From: Chthoniobacter sp. | GTDB lineage: Bacteria; Verrucomicrobiota; Verrucomicrobiia; Chthoniobacterales; Chthoniobacteraceae | Length of the DNA stretch: 18,529 nt | Reading direction: 5' to 3' | Assembly (NCBI GenBank): GCA_025351065.1 | Contig: JANXWQ010000091.1 | Span: 1 to 18,529, forward strand | Shown here: piece after piece, positions 7,834 through 15,081 of the stretch | Layout: every line of letters starts with the position of its first letter | Numbering within the stretch: position 1 is the stretch's first letter | Position numbers and translations under genes: made by a program | Notes under the pieces: generated by a model | The model's database searches: none | The model's input: the letters and a program-made list of their open reading frames with translations, nothing else | Told to the model about the DNA's origin: nothing

Positions 7834-8838
7834 ATGCCGTCCGAAATCGCCGACCACTGCCGTCAGATTGTCGAGGAGCTGAAGTGCCAGAAGGTCATCC
7901 CCTTTCTCGGCGCGGGGGTGAATCTGTGCGGCTTTCCGCGCGTGCCGGACGATGACGCGCTGTGGCAGAAAAACGGCTGGCTGCCCAATGGCACCGAGCT
8001 TTCGCGGCTGCTCGCGCGGCGCTTTGCCTACAATGATCCGACGACCGACTGGGATCTCATGCGCGTCTCGCAATACGCCAGCGTGACGAACAGCGTGGGC
8101 TCGCTCTACGACGAGCTGCAGAAACTTTTCGCCCGCGATTATCCGCTCACGCCGCTGCACGCCTTCCTCGCGCGCATCCCCGCGCACCTGCGCCGCGCGG
8201 GGTTTGCGGACGGGCTGCCGCTCATCATCACCACGAATTACGACGAGGTGCTGGAGGCCGCCTTTCTCGCCGCAGGCGAGCCTTTCGACCTCGTCACCTA
8301 CTTCATGGATCGCGACGGCCAGCTCGGGAAATTCTGGCATCTGCCGCAGGCGTCCGAGCATTTCCTGAAACGCACCGACGCCGACACGGGAGCCGCGCCG
8401 TGGCAGCTCATCACGCCGCCGAATACTTACGCCGAGCTGCCCGTGAACCGGCGCACCATCATTTTGAAAATCCACGGCGCGGTGGATCGCGCGGACCAGG
8501 ACGAGTCGAGTTTTGTCATCACCGAGGACGACTACATCGACTTTCTCTCGCGCATGGATTTCGCCAATCCGCTGCCCAAACTGCTGGCCATGATGATGAA
8601 GGACACGCACTTCCTTTTCCTCGGCTACGGGCTGCGCGACTGGAATCTGCGCGTCATCCTCCAGCGCATCTGGGGCGCGCAAAAACGCTCCTACAACTCG
8701 TGGGCCATCCAGCTCAATCCGCAGCCCATCGACCGCAAATCCTGGGCGAAGCGCGACGTCGATCTGCTCGACATGCGGCTCGAGGAATACGTGCCGCTGC
8801 TCGACGAGGCGCTCGCCGCGCTCCCCACCGCGCCATGA
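7834..8838 (+). CDS. SIR2-like domain protein, probable NAD(+) hydrolase
   Basis: The protein has 334 residues, almost all of it a SIR2-type Rossmann domain (SIR2_2-like). The NAD-binding loop is PFLGAGVN (Gly26-Gly28), with ITTNYDEVLE (Asn135, Asp137), LKIHG (His214), ITEDDYIDFL (229-238) and FLGYGLRDWNL (262-272). Asn135 and His214 match the catalytic pair of prokaryotic SIR2 NADases that deplete NAD during phage defence; the zinc-finger cysteines of deacetylase sirtuins are absent. It starts 6 bp after the hydrolase-CHAT gene, and its stop overlaps the next start (ATGA), so the three are surely co-transcribed and probably work together. Unlike many defence SIR2 proteins it carries no fused sensor; the STAND protein next door could supply sensing. 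NADase activity is inferred from the residues. Local Ser/deacylase-type roles are less likely. Confidence 0.88.
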   Translation: MPSEIADHCRQIVEELKCQKVIPFLGAGVNLCGFPRVPDDDALWQKNGWLPNGTELSRLLARRFAYNDPTTDWDLMRVSQYASVTNSVGSLYDELQKLFARDYPLTPLHAFLARIPAHLRRAGFADGLPLIITTNYDEVLEAAFLAAGEPFDLVTYFMDRDGQLGKFWHLPQASEHFLKRTDADTGAAPWQLITPPNTYAELPVNRRTIILKIHGAVDRADQDESSFVITEDDYIDFLSRMDFANPLPKLLAMMMKDTHFLFLGYGLRDWNLRVILQRIWGAQKRSYNSWAIQLNPQPIDRKSWAKRDVDLLDMRLEEYVPLLDEALAALPTAP

Positions 8839-11609
8839 CCGCCGCCGAGCCCCAGGACGAGCTGATGAAGGCGTGCCCGTACCGCGGGCTGGTGCCGTAC
8901 TTCGAGGACGACGCGGAGTTTTTTTTCGGCCGGGAAAGCGACACCCGCATCATCGTGGCGAACTGCCTGACCACGCGCGTCACGCTTTTCTACGGCGCCA
9001 GCGGCGTGGGCAAAAGCTCGGTGCTCTATGCCGGCGTCATCCGCGAACTGCGCCGCCGCGCGCTCGCCAATCTCGACCGGCGCAACTGCCCGGAATGCGC
9101 CGGCGTGGCCTTCAGCTCGTGGCGCGACGATCCGGTGAAAGGGCTCATCGAGCGCGTGGACGCGACGCTGCGCAAACTGCTGCCCGAATCCTGGCTGGAA
9201 AAAATGCCGCCGCCCGCCGCCACGCTCGCCGAGAGTCTGCGGACGTGGACGGAATTCATGAAGAGCGACCTCGTGCTGCTGCTCGACCAGTTCGAGGAAT
9301 ATTTCCTCTACCGCGACACGCACGACACGAGCTTTGCCGATGAACTCGTGGCCGTGGTCAATGATCCCGAAATCCGGGTCAACGTCCTCATCTCGATCCG
9401 CGAGGACGCGCTCGCGCGGCTGGACACTTTCAAGGCGAACATCCCCTCGCTTTTCGCCAACGGCCTGCGGCTCGACCACCTCACCACGGAGTCCGCGCGC
9501 CTCGCCATCGAACGCCCGCTCAAGCTCTACAACGCGCGGCTGCCCGCGGCGGCGGCGCGCGTGAGCATCGAGCCCGCGCTGGTGGACGAACTGCTGAGCC
9601 AGGTGCAGGCGGGCCGCGTGCGGCTGAAGCAGGCGGGCACCGGCGCGGTGCGGTTTGGCTCGGGCGTCATCGACGCCAAGGCGCGCGTGGAAGCGCCGTA
9701 TTTGCAAATGGTGATGATGCGGCTGTGGCGCGAGGACATCGCGCGCGGCGGGACGGCGCTGCAGCTGGGCACGCTCAAAAAGCTGGGCGGCGCGGAGAAA
9801 ATTCTGCGCACGCATCTCGACGTGGTCATGGCGCAACTGACGCCTGCCGAGCAGACGCTCGCGGCGCGTGTTTTCCATCAGCTGGTGACGCCGGGCGGGA
9901 CGAAAATCGCGCACTACGTCAATGACCTCGCCGAGTTCGCTCACGCCCCGGAGCCGCGCGTGGCGCAGATGTGCCTGCGGCTCGAGGACTGGCAGGCCCG
10001 CGTGCTGCGCGATGTCACGCCGCCCGGCATGGACTCGAAACGCTACGAGATTTTCCACGACCTCCTGGCCGCGCCGATCCTCGACTGGCGGCAGCGCCGC
10101 GGGGCGGAGGAGCAGCGCCTCGCGGCGCGGAAAACGTGGGCGCTACGCATCGCCGCGGTCTTCGCGGTGGGCGGGCTGATGGCGGCGTCGGTCATCGGCT
10201 GGCTGTGGGTGCAGAAAACCACTGCCGACAAGCAGGCGAAACAGGCAGTGAAGGCCAAGGACGACGCCGTCGAGGTGAGGAATCGCGTGGTGGACGACTC
10301 GAAAGTCCTGCTCCAGAGATTGAAGACCCAAGGGCAGCAGGCGCTGTCGCATCAGCCCGCGCCAAGCTCATCCGAGCAGCTCAAACTTTCCCAGGAAGCC
10401 GCGCAGCGTGAGCGCACGCGCTTCGAGACGGGGAAAGAAACCGGGCGTCCGTCCGTGGCGAATGGCGGCGACAGCCCGCTCTCGAATCTCCCGGCGGCCC
10501 GCGTGGAAGGCGCGGTGGAATTTGCCACGCAAAAGATCAACACCTCGCAGGAGCGAGATGTCTGGAACGCCGACTACGCCAGCTTTCCCGTGCCCGCGCC
10601 GCCGGGCACGCGGCCCACGTTTTTAATCACTGCGGGGCGCGACAAGACGGCGTTCGTAATGGACCTCGTGGGCGACAACGACTTTTTCCTGATCGGGCAT
10701 CAGGGGGAAGTGAACGCCGCGCTCATCAATCCGAACGCCGCGGCGCGCGCCACCGGCTGGTTCGCCGCCACGGCGAGCGACGACACGACGGCGCGTGTGT
10801 GGAAATTCGGGACGGGCGCCGCTTTCGCAGAACTCAAAAAGCACACCGCCGCGCTCACCGGACTCGCGTGGAGCCGCGACGGACGCTGGCTGGTCACGAC
10901 GGGCAAGGATCGCAAGGCGATCATCTGGGACGTGGGCGGCGAGCAGCCGCGCGCCGTGCGGATTTTGGAGCAAAGCGCGGGCAGCGTCTGGCAGGCGGCG
11001 CTGCTCGAAACCGCCGCCGCGTCCTGGATGGTGACGGCGTGCGGCGATGGCAAGGCCTACCTCTACAGTTTTCCCGACGGGAAATTCCTGCATGCGTTCG
11101 ATCACGGCGCGCTGGTGCGCCGGGCGGTGCTCAGTCCCGACGGACGCTACGTGCTGACGGCCGGCGGCGATGGGCGCGCGGTGCTGTGGGATCGCGCAAG
11201 CGGCGACCCGCTGCTCGAGGCGGTGCATGAAAAGGCGGTGCGCGATGTGGCCTTCGACGCGAGCGGACAGCACTTCGTGACCGGCAGCGCGGACGGCACA
11301 GCGCAGGTCTGGGACGTGCAGACACGCAAGGGAATCGTCGCGCTGAAAGGCCACACCGCGCCGGTTTTCGCCGTGGCTTTCACGCCCGGCGGCCCCGGCG
11401 TGGTGACGGCGAGCTGGGATCGCACGGCGCGCCTTTGGAACTTCGAGGAGAAGCGCTGCCTCGCCCTTTGCACCGGTCACACGGATGTCATCTGGTCGCT
11501 CAAATTCAGCCCCTCGGGCACCAACTTCTGCACCACCGGCGCCGATGGCACGACCCGCCTTTGGGATTTGAAAGCGATCCCCGGCACGGAAGCGCTGCGC
11601 CCGAAATAA
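8835..11609 (+). CDS. nSTAND-type NTPase with transmembrane helix and WD40 propeller
   Basis: The protein has 924 residues. The ATG at 8835 overlaps the SIR2 stop by 4 bp. The frame is open 145 codons upstream, but that part is inside the SIR2 gene. The N-terminal CPYRGLVPYFEDDAEFFFGR (14-33) is the hallmark entry to nSTAND1-type domains. Walker A is GASGVGKSS (54-62), Walker B is LVLLLDQFEEYF (146-157), a sensor-like ISIRED lies near 186-191, and a winged-helix-like part ends with RYEIFHDLLAAPILDW. A hydrophobic helix (435-459) is followed by a Lys/Ala/Gln-rich coiled-coil-like stretch (462-530). About seven or eight WD40 repeats follow (595-912), with repeated GH...D.TARLW patterns. STAND ATPases are switch proteins that oligomerise on ligand binding; the WD40 part is the likely sensor. 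It probably gates the CHAT-hydrolase and SIR2 partners. The single membrane helix would place the propeller outside the cytoplasm if the N-terminus is inside. Confidence 0.92.
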   Translation: MTAAEPQDELMKACPYRGLVPYFEDDAEFFFGRESDTRIIVANCLTTRVTLFYGASGVGKSSVLYAGVIRELRRRALANLDRRNCPECAGVAFSSWRDDPVKGLIERVDATLRKLLPESWLEKMPPPAATLAESLRTWTEFMKSDLVLLLDQFEEYFLYRDTHDTSFADELVAVVNDPEIRVNVLISIREDALARLDTFKANIPSLFANGLRLDHLTTESARLAIERPLKLYNARLPAAAARVSIEPALVDELLSQVQAGRVRLKQAGTGAVRFGSGVIDAKARVEAPYLQMVMMRLWREDIARGGTALQLGTLKKLGGAEKILRTHLDVVMAQLTPAEQTLAARVFHQLVTPGGTKIAHYVNDLAEFAHAPEPRVAQMCLRLEDWQARVLRDVTPPGMDSKRYEIFHDLLAAPILDWRQRRGAEEQRLAARKTWALRIAAVFAVGGLMAASVIGWLWVQKTTADKQAKQAVKAKDDAVEVRNRVVDDSKVLLQRLKTQGQQALSHQPAPSSSEQLKLSQEAAQRERTRFETGKETGRPSVANGGDSPLSNLPAARVEGAVEFATQKINTSQERDVWNADYASFPVPAPPGTRPTFLITAGRDKTAFVMDLVGDNDFFLIGHQGEVNAALINPNAAARATGWFAATASDDTTARVWKFGTGAAFAELKKHTAALTGLAWSRDGRWLVTTGKDRKAIIWDVGGEQPRAVRILEQSAGSVWQAALLETAAASWMVTACGDGKAYLYSFPDGKFLHAFDHGALVRRAVLSPDGRYVLTAGGDGRAVLWDRASGDPLLEAVHEKAVRDVAFDASGQHFVTGSADGTAQVWDVQTRKGIVALKGHTAPVFAVAFTPGGPGVVTASWDRTARLWNFEEKRCLALCTGHTDVIWSLKFSPSGTNFCTTGADGTTRLWDLKAIPGTEALRPK

Positions 11610-11621
11610 CCGCGCCCGCGG

Positions 11622-13394
11622 TCAGCCGGCGCGCAGTCTTTTCGCCGCGAGCACGGCCTCGATTTTGCCGAGCGGGAGACAGTTCACCACATCGGCGCGG
11701 GTGAGCCAGCCTTTGCGCGCGATGCCGATGCCGTAGTGCAAAAACTGGAGATGATCGGTGTGGTGCGCGTCGGGGTTGATGACGCACTGCACGCCCTTCT
11801 CCTTGGCCAGCGGCCACCAGCGCCAGTCCATGTCGAGGCGGCGCGGGTTGGCGTTCAGCTCGATGAGCGTGCCAGTCGCCGCAGCCGCTTCGATGATCGC
11901 GGGAATATTCACGGCGTAGGCATCGCGTGCGAGCAGCATGCGTCCGGTGAGGTGGCCGAGCATGGTGACGTGGGGATTTTCCATCGCGCGGATGAGGCGT
12001 TTCGTCATCTCCGCCTCGGTGAGCGAAAACGAGCTGTGGACGGACGCGACCACGTAGTCGAGCCGCTCCAGCAGGTGGTCGGGAAAGTCGAGCGTGCCGT
12101 CCTTGTGAATGTCCACCTCGCTGCCGGCGAAGACGCGGAAGTGGCCGTCGAAGGTTTTGTTGAGCGCCTTGATTTCCTCGATCTGTGCGAGCAGCCGGTC
12201 GGTCTCGAGGCCGTGCGCCTGCACGGAGGATTTCGAGTGGTCGGCGATGCCCAGGTATTGCAGGCCCAGCTCCTGCGCGGCGGCGGCCATTTCAGCAAGG
12301 GTGCTGCGGCCGTCGCTGGCGGTGGTGTGGTTGTGGAAAGTGCCGCGCAGGTTTTCCAACTCCACGAGATCGGGCAGCTTGTGGTTTTCCGCGGCGGCAA
12401 TTTCCCCGCGATCTTCGCGCAATTCAGGCTCCACGTAGTCGAGGTCGAGCGCGTGGTAGAGGCCGCGTTCGTCGAGGATTTGCGGCGGGTCTTCTTTCGG
12501 ATTTCGGATTTCGGATTTCGGATTTCCGAGCGGAGCGAGGCGGTATTCGTTGAGCGTCCAGCCGCGGGCGAGGGCGCGCTGGCGCATGATGATGTTGTGC
12601 TCCTTCGAGCCGGTGAAGTAGTTCAGCGCAAACGGATGCTCCGCGTTTTTCACCACGCGCAGATCGGCCTGGATGCCGCTCTTGAAACGCACGCTCGATT
12701 TCGTCGCGCCGTGCGCGATCACGCTCTCGACCATCTCGTGTTTCACGAAAAAATCCGACACCTCCGCGGGCGCGTTGGTGGCGACGATAAAGTCGAGATC
12801 GCCCACGACTTCCTTCCGCCGCCGGTAGCTGCCGGCGATGGTCGCCTGCAAAACCTCCGGCAGCTCGCGCAGCTCGCCGACCATCCGCTCGGCGTCGGCT
12901 GCGATGGAGCCGAGGCGGAAGCGCCCGGCGTGTTTCGCGCGCGACTGGATGGCCGCGAGGATGTTGTCCGCGGTCTTTTTTCCAAAGCCCGCGAGCCCCG
13001 CCACACGTCCATCTTTACTCGCTGCCTCCAGCTCCGGGATCGTGGTGATGCCGAGCTTGTCCCAGAGCGCCTTGATCTTTTTCGGCCCAAGTCCCTGCAG
13101 GTCGAACATCTCGAACACGCCCGGCGGAAACTCCGCTTTCAAAATCTCGAAGTAGGCAAGCTGACCCGTGGCGACGAGTTCCGTGATCTTCTCCGCGATC
13201 GCTTTGCCCACGCCGGGAATCTCCCCGAGCCGTCCCTCGCCCGCCGCCGCCACGAGGTCGCCGGTGTAAGTCTCCAGCGCCCGCGCGGCGTTCGTGTAGG
13301 CGCGGATTTTGAAGACGTTCTCGCCTTTGATCTCCAGCATCTGCGCGATGTTTTCGAGGATGTCGGCGATCTTGTCTTTCGTGATGGGAGCCAT
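11622..13394 (-). CDS. polX: DNA polymerase X family protein with PHP phosphoesterase domain
   Basis: Bacterial PolX fills short gaps during base-excision repair, and its PHP domain supplies a metal-dependent 3'-5' exonuclease. It has 590 residues from the ATG at 13394 (MAPITKDKIADIL), which fits the family start; a GTG ten codons earlier is less likely. Helix-hairpin-helix segments lie at 57-70, 99-110 and 134-146. The polymerase motif is GSYRRRKEVVGDLDF with Asp199 and Asp201, and a third Asp (244) in GIQADLRVV. The PHP half has HNH (354-356), IADHS (Asp385, His386), GSEVDI (Glu426), His453, His481 and NPDAHH (540-545), so both active sites look intact. Between the halves, residues 289-301 (LGNPKSEIRNPKE) come from a heptamer repeat inside the gene. 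It converges with the defence operon, with 12 bp between stops. Confidence 0.95.
   Translation of the reverse strand: MAPITKDKIADILENIAQMLEIKGENVFKIRAYTNAARALETYTGDLVAAAGEGRLGEIPGVGKAIAEKITELVATGQLAYFEILKAEFPPGVFEMFDLQGLGPKKIKALWDKLGITTIPELEAASKDGRVAGLAGFGKKTADNILAAIQSRAKHAGRFRLGSIAADAERMVGELRELPEVLQATIAGSYRRRKEVVGDLDFIVATNAPAEVSDFFVKHEMVESVIAHGATKSSVRFKSGIQADLRVVKNAEHPFALNYFTGSKEHNIIMRQRALARGWTLNEYRLAPLGNPKSEIRNPKEDPPQILDERGLYHALDLDYVEPELREDRGEIAAAENHKLPDLVELENLRGTFHNHTTASDGRSTLAEMAAAAQELGLQYLGIADHSKSSVQAHGLETDRLLAQIEEIKALNKTFDGHFRVFAGSEVDIHKDGTLDFPDHLLERLDYVVASVHSSFSLTEAEMTKRLIRAMENPHVTMLGHLTGRMLLARDAYAVNIPAIIEAAAATGTLIELNANPRRLDMDWRWWPLAKEKGVQCVINPDAHHTDHLQFLHYGIGIARKGWLTRADVVNCLPLGKIEAVLAAKRLRAG
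12495..12529. repeat. TTTCGGA heptamer tandem array inside polX
   Basis: Four perfect TTTCGGA units are followed by one imperfect unit (TTTCCGA), giving 35 bp. On the coding strand this reads TCCGAAA repeats and yields the peptide NPKSEIRNPK at residues 291-300, in the linker between the polymerase and PHP halves. Because the unit is 7 bp, the reading frame cycles every three units (21 bp, seven residues), so gain or loss of one unit would shift the frame. Similar arrays are familiar between genes of environmental bacteria; here the array has been accepted into a coding linker. Confidence 0.85.
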
Positions 13395-13460
13395 GTGCGG
13401 AGGCGGGAAAATACCGCGCCGCACCGAGCAGTGTCACGCCCGCGGGAGGGTTTATTTTCT

Positions 13461-13540
13461 AACGCAGAGACACAGAGGAGCAGAGAAGAGTTTCGCTGAC
13501 CACAATCTCTGCGCTCTCTGCGCCTCTGCGTCTCTGCGTT
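13461..13540. repeat. Palindromic intergenic repeat, copy 2 (AACGCAGAG type)
   Basis: This 80-bp element has the same build as the copy at 3472-3570: the left arm begins AACGCAGAGACACAGAGGAG and the right arm ends GCGCCTCTGCGTCTCTGCGTT, followed by GAAAAC. The two arms are near-perfect reverse complements over about 30 bp. It sits in the 168-bp gap between the polX start and the stop of the phosphoesterase gene, upstream of polX on the minus strand, just as copy 1 lies upstream of gpsA. The central spacer is shorter than in copy 1 and unrelated to it, which suggests the arms are the conserved part. Confidence 0.87.
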
Positions 13541-13562
13541 GAAAACAAACCGCTCAGAGCTT

Positions 13563-14000
13563 CTAAACCCGCACCACTTCCCACACCGCGGACTTTCCCT
13601 CCGCCAGCTCCAGCCACGCATAGCTCGCGGGTGCGCCGCGGTTCGGGCGGGTGATGCAGCCGGGATTTAGCAGGCGCACGCCAGCGAGGACTTCGTCGCG
13701 CGGGACGTGGGTGTGGCCGTGGAGCAGGAGATCGAAACCGGCGGGCGGGTGACGCGGCGGGATGTGTTCGAGACGGATGCGGAAACCTTCGCGCACGAAA
13801 TCGAGCGTAAGCGGCCAGTCGGTGCAGTCGTCGCAGTTTCCGCGGACTACGAGCACGGACGGGCCGAAGGTTTGCAGCGCCGCGAGGAGCGGTGGCGCGC
13901 AGACATCGCCGAGATGCCAGATTTCATCCGCGCCAGCAAAGGCCGCGCGCAGGTGGGACGGGAGCCGGTCGTGGGTGTCGGCGAGGACGGCGATGCGCAT
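13563..14000 (-). CDS. YfcE/MJ0936-type metallophosphoesterase
   Basis: This is a 145-residue calcineurin-like phosphoesterase of the short YfcE family, which hydrolyses phosphodiesters with two metal ions. The motifs are complete: ADTHD (Asp8, His10), LGD (Asp32), RGNCD (Asn55), LEHIPP (His79) and LLHGHTH (His94, His96, His98). The protein is a little shorter than most relatives (about 155-185 residues) and has no extra domain or signal peptide, so it is probably cytoplasmic. It is the last gene of the minus-strand cluster, 27 bp behind the thioredoxin-fold gene. A weak GGGAG lies very close to the ATG. The physiological substrate of this family is generally unknown. Confidence 0.9.
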   Translation of the reverse strand: MRIAVLADTHDRLPSHLRAAFAGADEIWHLGDVCAPPLLAALQTFGPSVLVVRGNCDDCTDWPLTLDFVREGFRIRLEHIPPRHPPAGFDLLLHGHTHVPRDEVLAGVRLLNPGCITRPNRGAPASYAWLELAEGKSAVWEVVRV

Positions 14001-14027
14001 GCTCCCTGGTCGCGCCGGCGGCGCTGG

Positions 14028-14507
14028 CTACTGCCCCTTGCGCGAACCTTCCTGCACCACGTAGGAATTCTGGATCACGTCGCGCACCCGCTCGGGCGGG
14101 CAGACTTTGGTGGTCTGATAATCGACGTTTCCGTCCTTGCCGATGATGACGAGCGCGAAGTCGTCAGCCGCGCCGTAGGCGCTCGCGACCGCCGGGCCGT
14201 CCGTGGCGACGACGAACGGGATGTCCGACTCCACCGGCCCCGTGCCGTCGCCGAGCGCGGCGATGAAGACGACCTGCTTGCTGGCAAACTGCTCGTAAAT
14301 TTCCTTGAGATACTTGAGCTGCTTTTTGAAGGCGCGGTTCTTCGGCGTCTTCGTGATGAGCAGCACCACGGCCTGCCCGCGCAGACCTTTGAGCGTTTGC
14401 TTTTTGCCCGGCCCCGGAAAGCCGAAGTCCGGCGCGAGGCGCACGACTTCCGCGTGGCTGGCGGCGAGCGAGAGGGTGAGGAGGGCGGCGATGAGCAGTT
14501 TGCGCAT
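14028..14507 (-). CDS. Secreted thioredoxin-fold protein without CxxC
   Basis: The protein has 159 residues with a clear signal peptide (MRKLLIAALLTLSLAASHA, cleavage after SHA), so it acts in the periplasm or outside. After LAPDF (24-28), which recalls the start of peroxiredoxin/AhpC-type domains, comes the strand GQAVVLLITKTPKNRAFKKQ. The CxxC or peroxidatic Cys would be expected just after that strand, but the sequence there is KTPKNR. The later strands VVFIAALGDG, PFVVATDG and ALVIIGKDGNVDY (118-130) fit the thioredoxin fold. The only Cys is Cys136 in the mature part, so redox catalysis by the standard mechanism is unlikely. It begins 8 bp after the frr stop and is probably co-transcribed with pyrH and frr. 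A binding or scaffold role is possible but not shown. Confidence 0.7.
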   Translation of the reverse strand: MRKLLIAALLTLSLAASHAEVVRLAPDFGFPGPGKKQTLKGLRGQAVVLLITKTPKNRAFKKQLKYLKEIYEQFASKQVVFIAALGDGTGPVESDIPFVVATDGPAVASAYGAADDFALVIIGKDGNVDYQTTKVCPPERVRDVIQNSYVVQEGSRKGQ

Positions 14508-14515
14508 GGGGAATA

Positions 14516-15076
14516 TTAGACCTTCAGGATTTCCGCTTCCTTGGTCGCGGTGGCGTCGTCGATTTTTTTGCCAAACTGGTCGGTGAGCTTCTGCATTTCC
14601 GTCTCCAGACTGCCGAACTGATCCTCGGAGATCGCGCCCGCTTTCTGCGCTTTCTTGAGCCCGTCGATGCCCTCGCGCCGCGTCGAGCGCACGCGCACTC
14701 GCGCCTCCTCGGCCATTTGCTTGATGCCCTTCACCAAATCCTTGCGCCGCTCCTCGGAGAGCGCCGGGATGGGCATGCGAATGATCTTTCCATCGACGAT
14801 CGGATTGATGCCGACCTTCGATTCCTTGATCGCGCGCTCGATGTCCTTCGTCGTGCTCGCGTCAAACGGCTGGATGACCAGCAGCCGCGGCTCGGGCGTC
14901 GTGATGAGCGCGAGCTGCTTGAGTTTCATCTGCGCGCCGTAAGCCTCCACGTCGATGTTCTCGACCAGCGCGGGCGACGCCTTGCCGGTGCGCACGGAGG
15001 AAAATTCGTGCTGGAGATAGTCGAAGCCTTTTTCCATCGCGGCCTCAGCTTCGAGCATGATTTCATCGGGATCCAT
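14516..15076 (-). CDS. frr: Ribosome recycling factor
   Basis: RRF works with EF-G in the cytoplasm to split the post-termination ribosome. The 186 residues match the usual 185. The start at 15076 (MDPDEIMLEAEAAMEKG) follows the family, and the longer open frame upstream overlaps the end of pyrH. Recognisable signatures are FSSVRTGKASPALVENIDVE (25-44), the LLVIQPFDASTTKDIERAI stretch, the IVDGKIIRMPIPALSEERRK hinge region, and the C-terminal helix with VRSTRREGIDGLKK. It lies 5 bp after the pyrH stop, the conserved pyrH-frr order. The start has no Shine-Dalgarno. Identity is very secure. Confidence 0.97.
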   Translation of the reverse strand: MDPDEIMLEAEAAMEKGFDYLQHEFSSVRTGKASPALVENIDVEAYGAQMKLKQLALITTPEPRLLVIQPFDASTTKDIERAIKESKVGINPIVDGKIIRMPIPALSEERRKDLVKGIKQMAEEARVRVRSTRREGIDGLKKAQKAGAISEDQFGSLETEMQKLTDQFGKKIDDATATKEAEILKV

Positions 15077-15081
15077 AGGCG

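Noticed and set aside
6568..8682. 704-codon minus-strand open frame across the CHAT and SIR2 genes
   Set aside because: It is antisense to two well-supported genes and crosses their junction, with Arg/Glu/His-biased composition and no recognisable motif.
4486..11609. Recent horizontal transfer of the operon
   Set aside because: Base composition looks like that of the neighbours, and no integrase, transposase, tRNA or flanking direct repeat is seen. Older transfer remains possible but is unsupported here.
11610..11621. Small GC palindrome (CCGCGCCCGCGG) as a terminator between the convergent operon and polX
   Set aside because: The stem is only four to five pairs with a tiny loop and no T-tract; in such GC-rich DNA it is expected by chance.
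11736..13499. 587-codon plus-strand open frame opposite polX
   Set aside because: PolX on the other strand has every expected motif. This frame has none and ends in translated repeat sequence.
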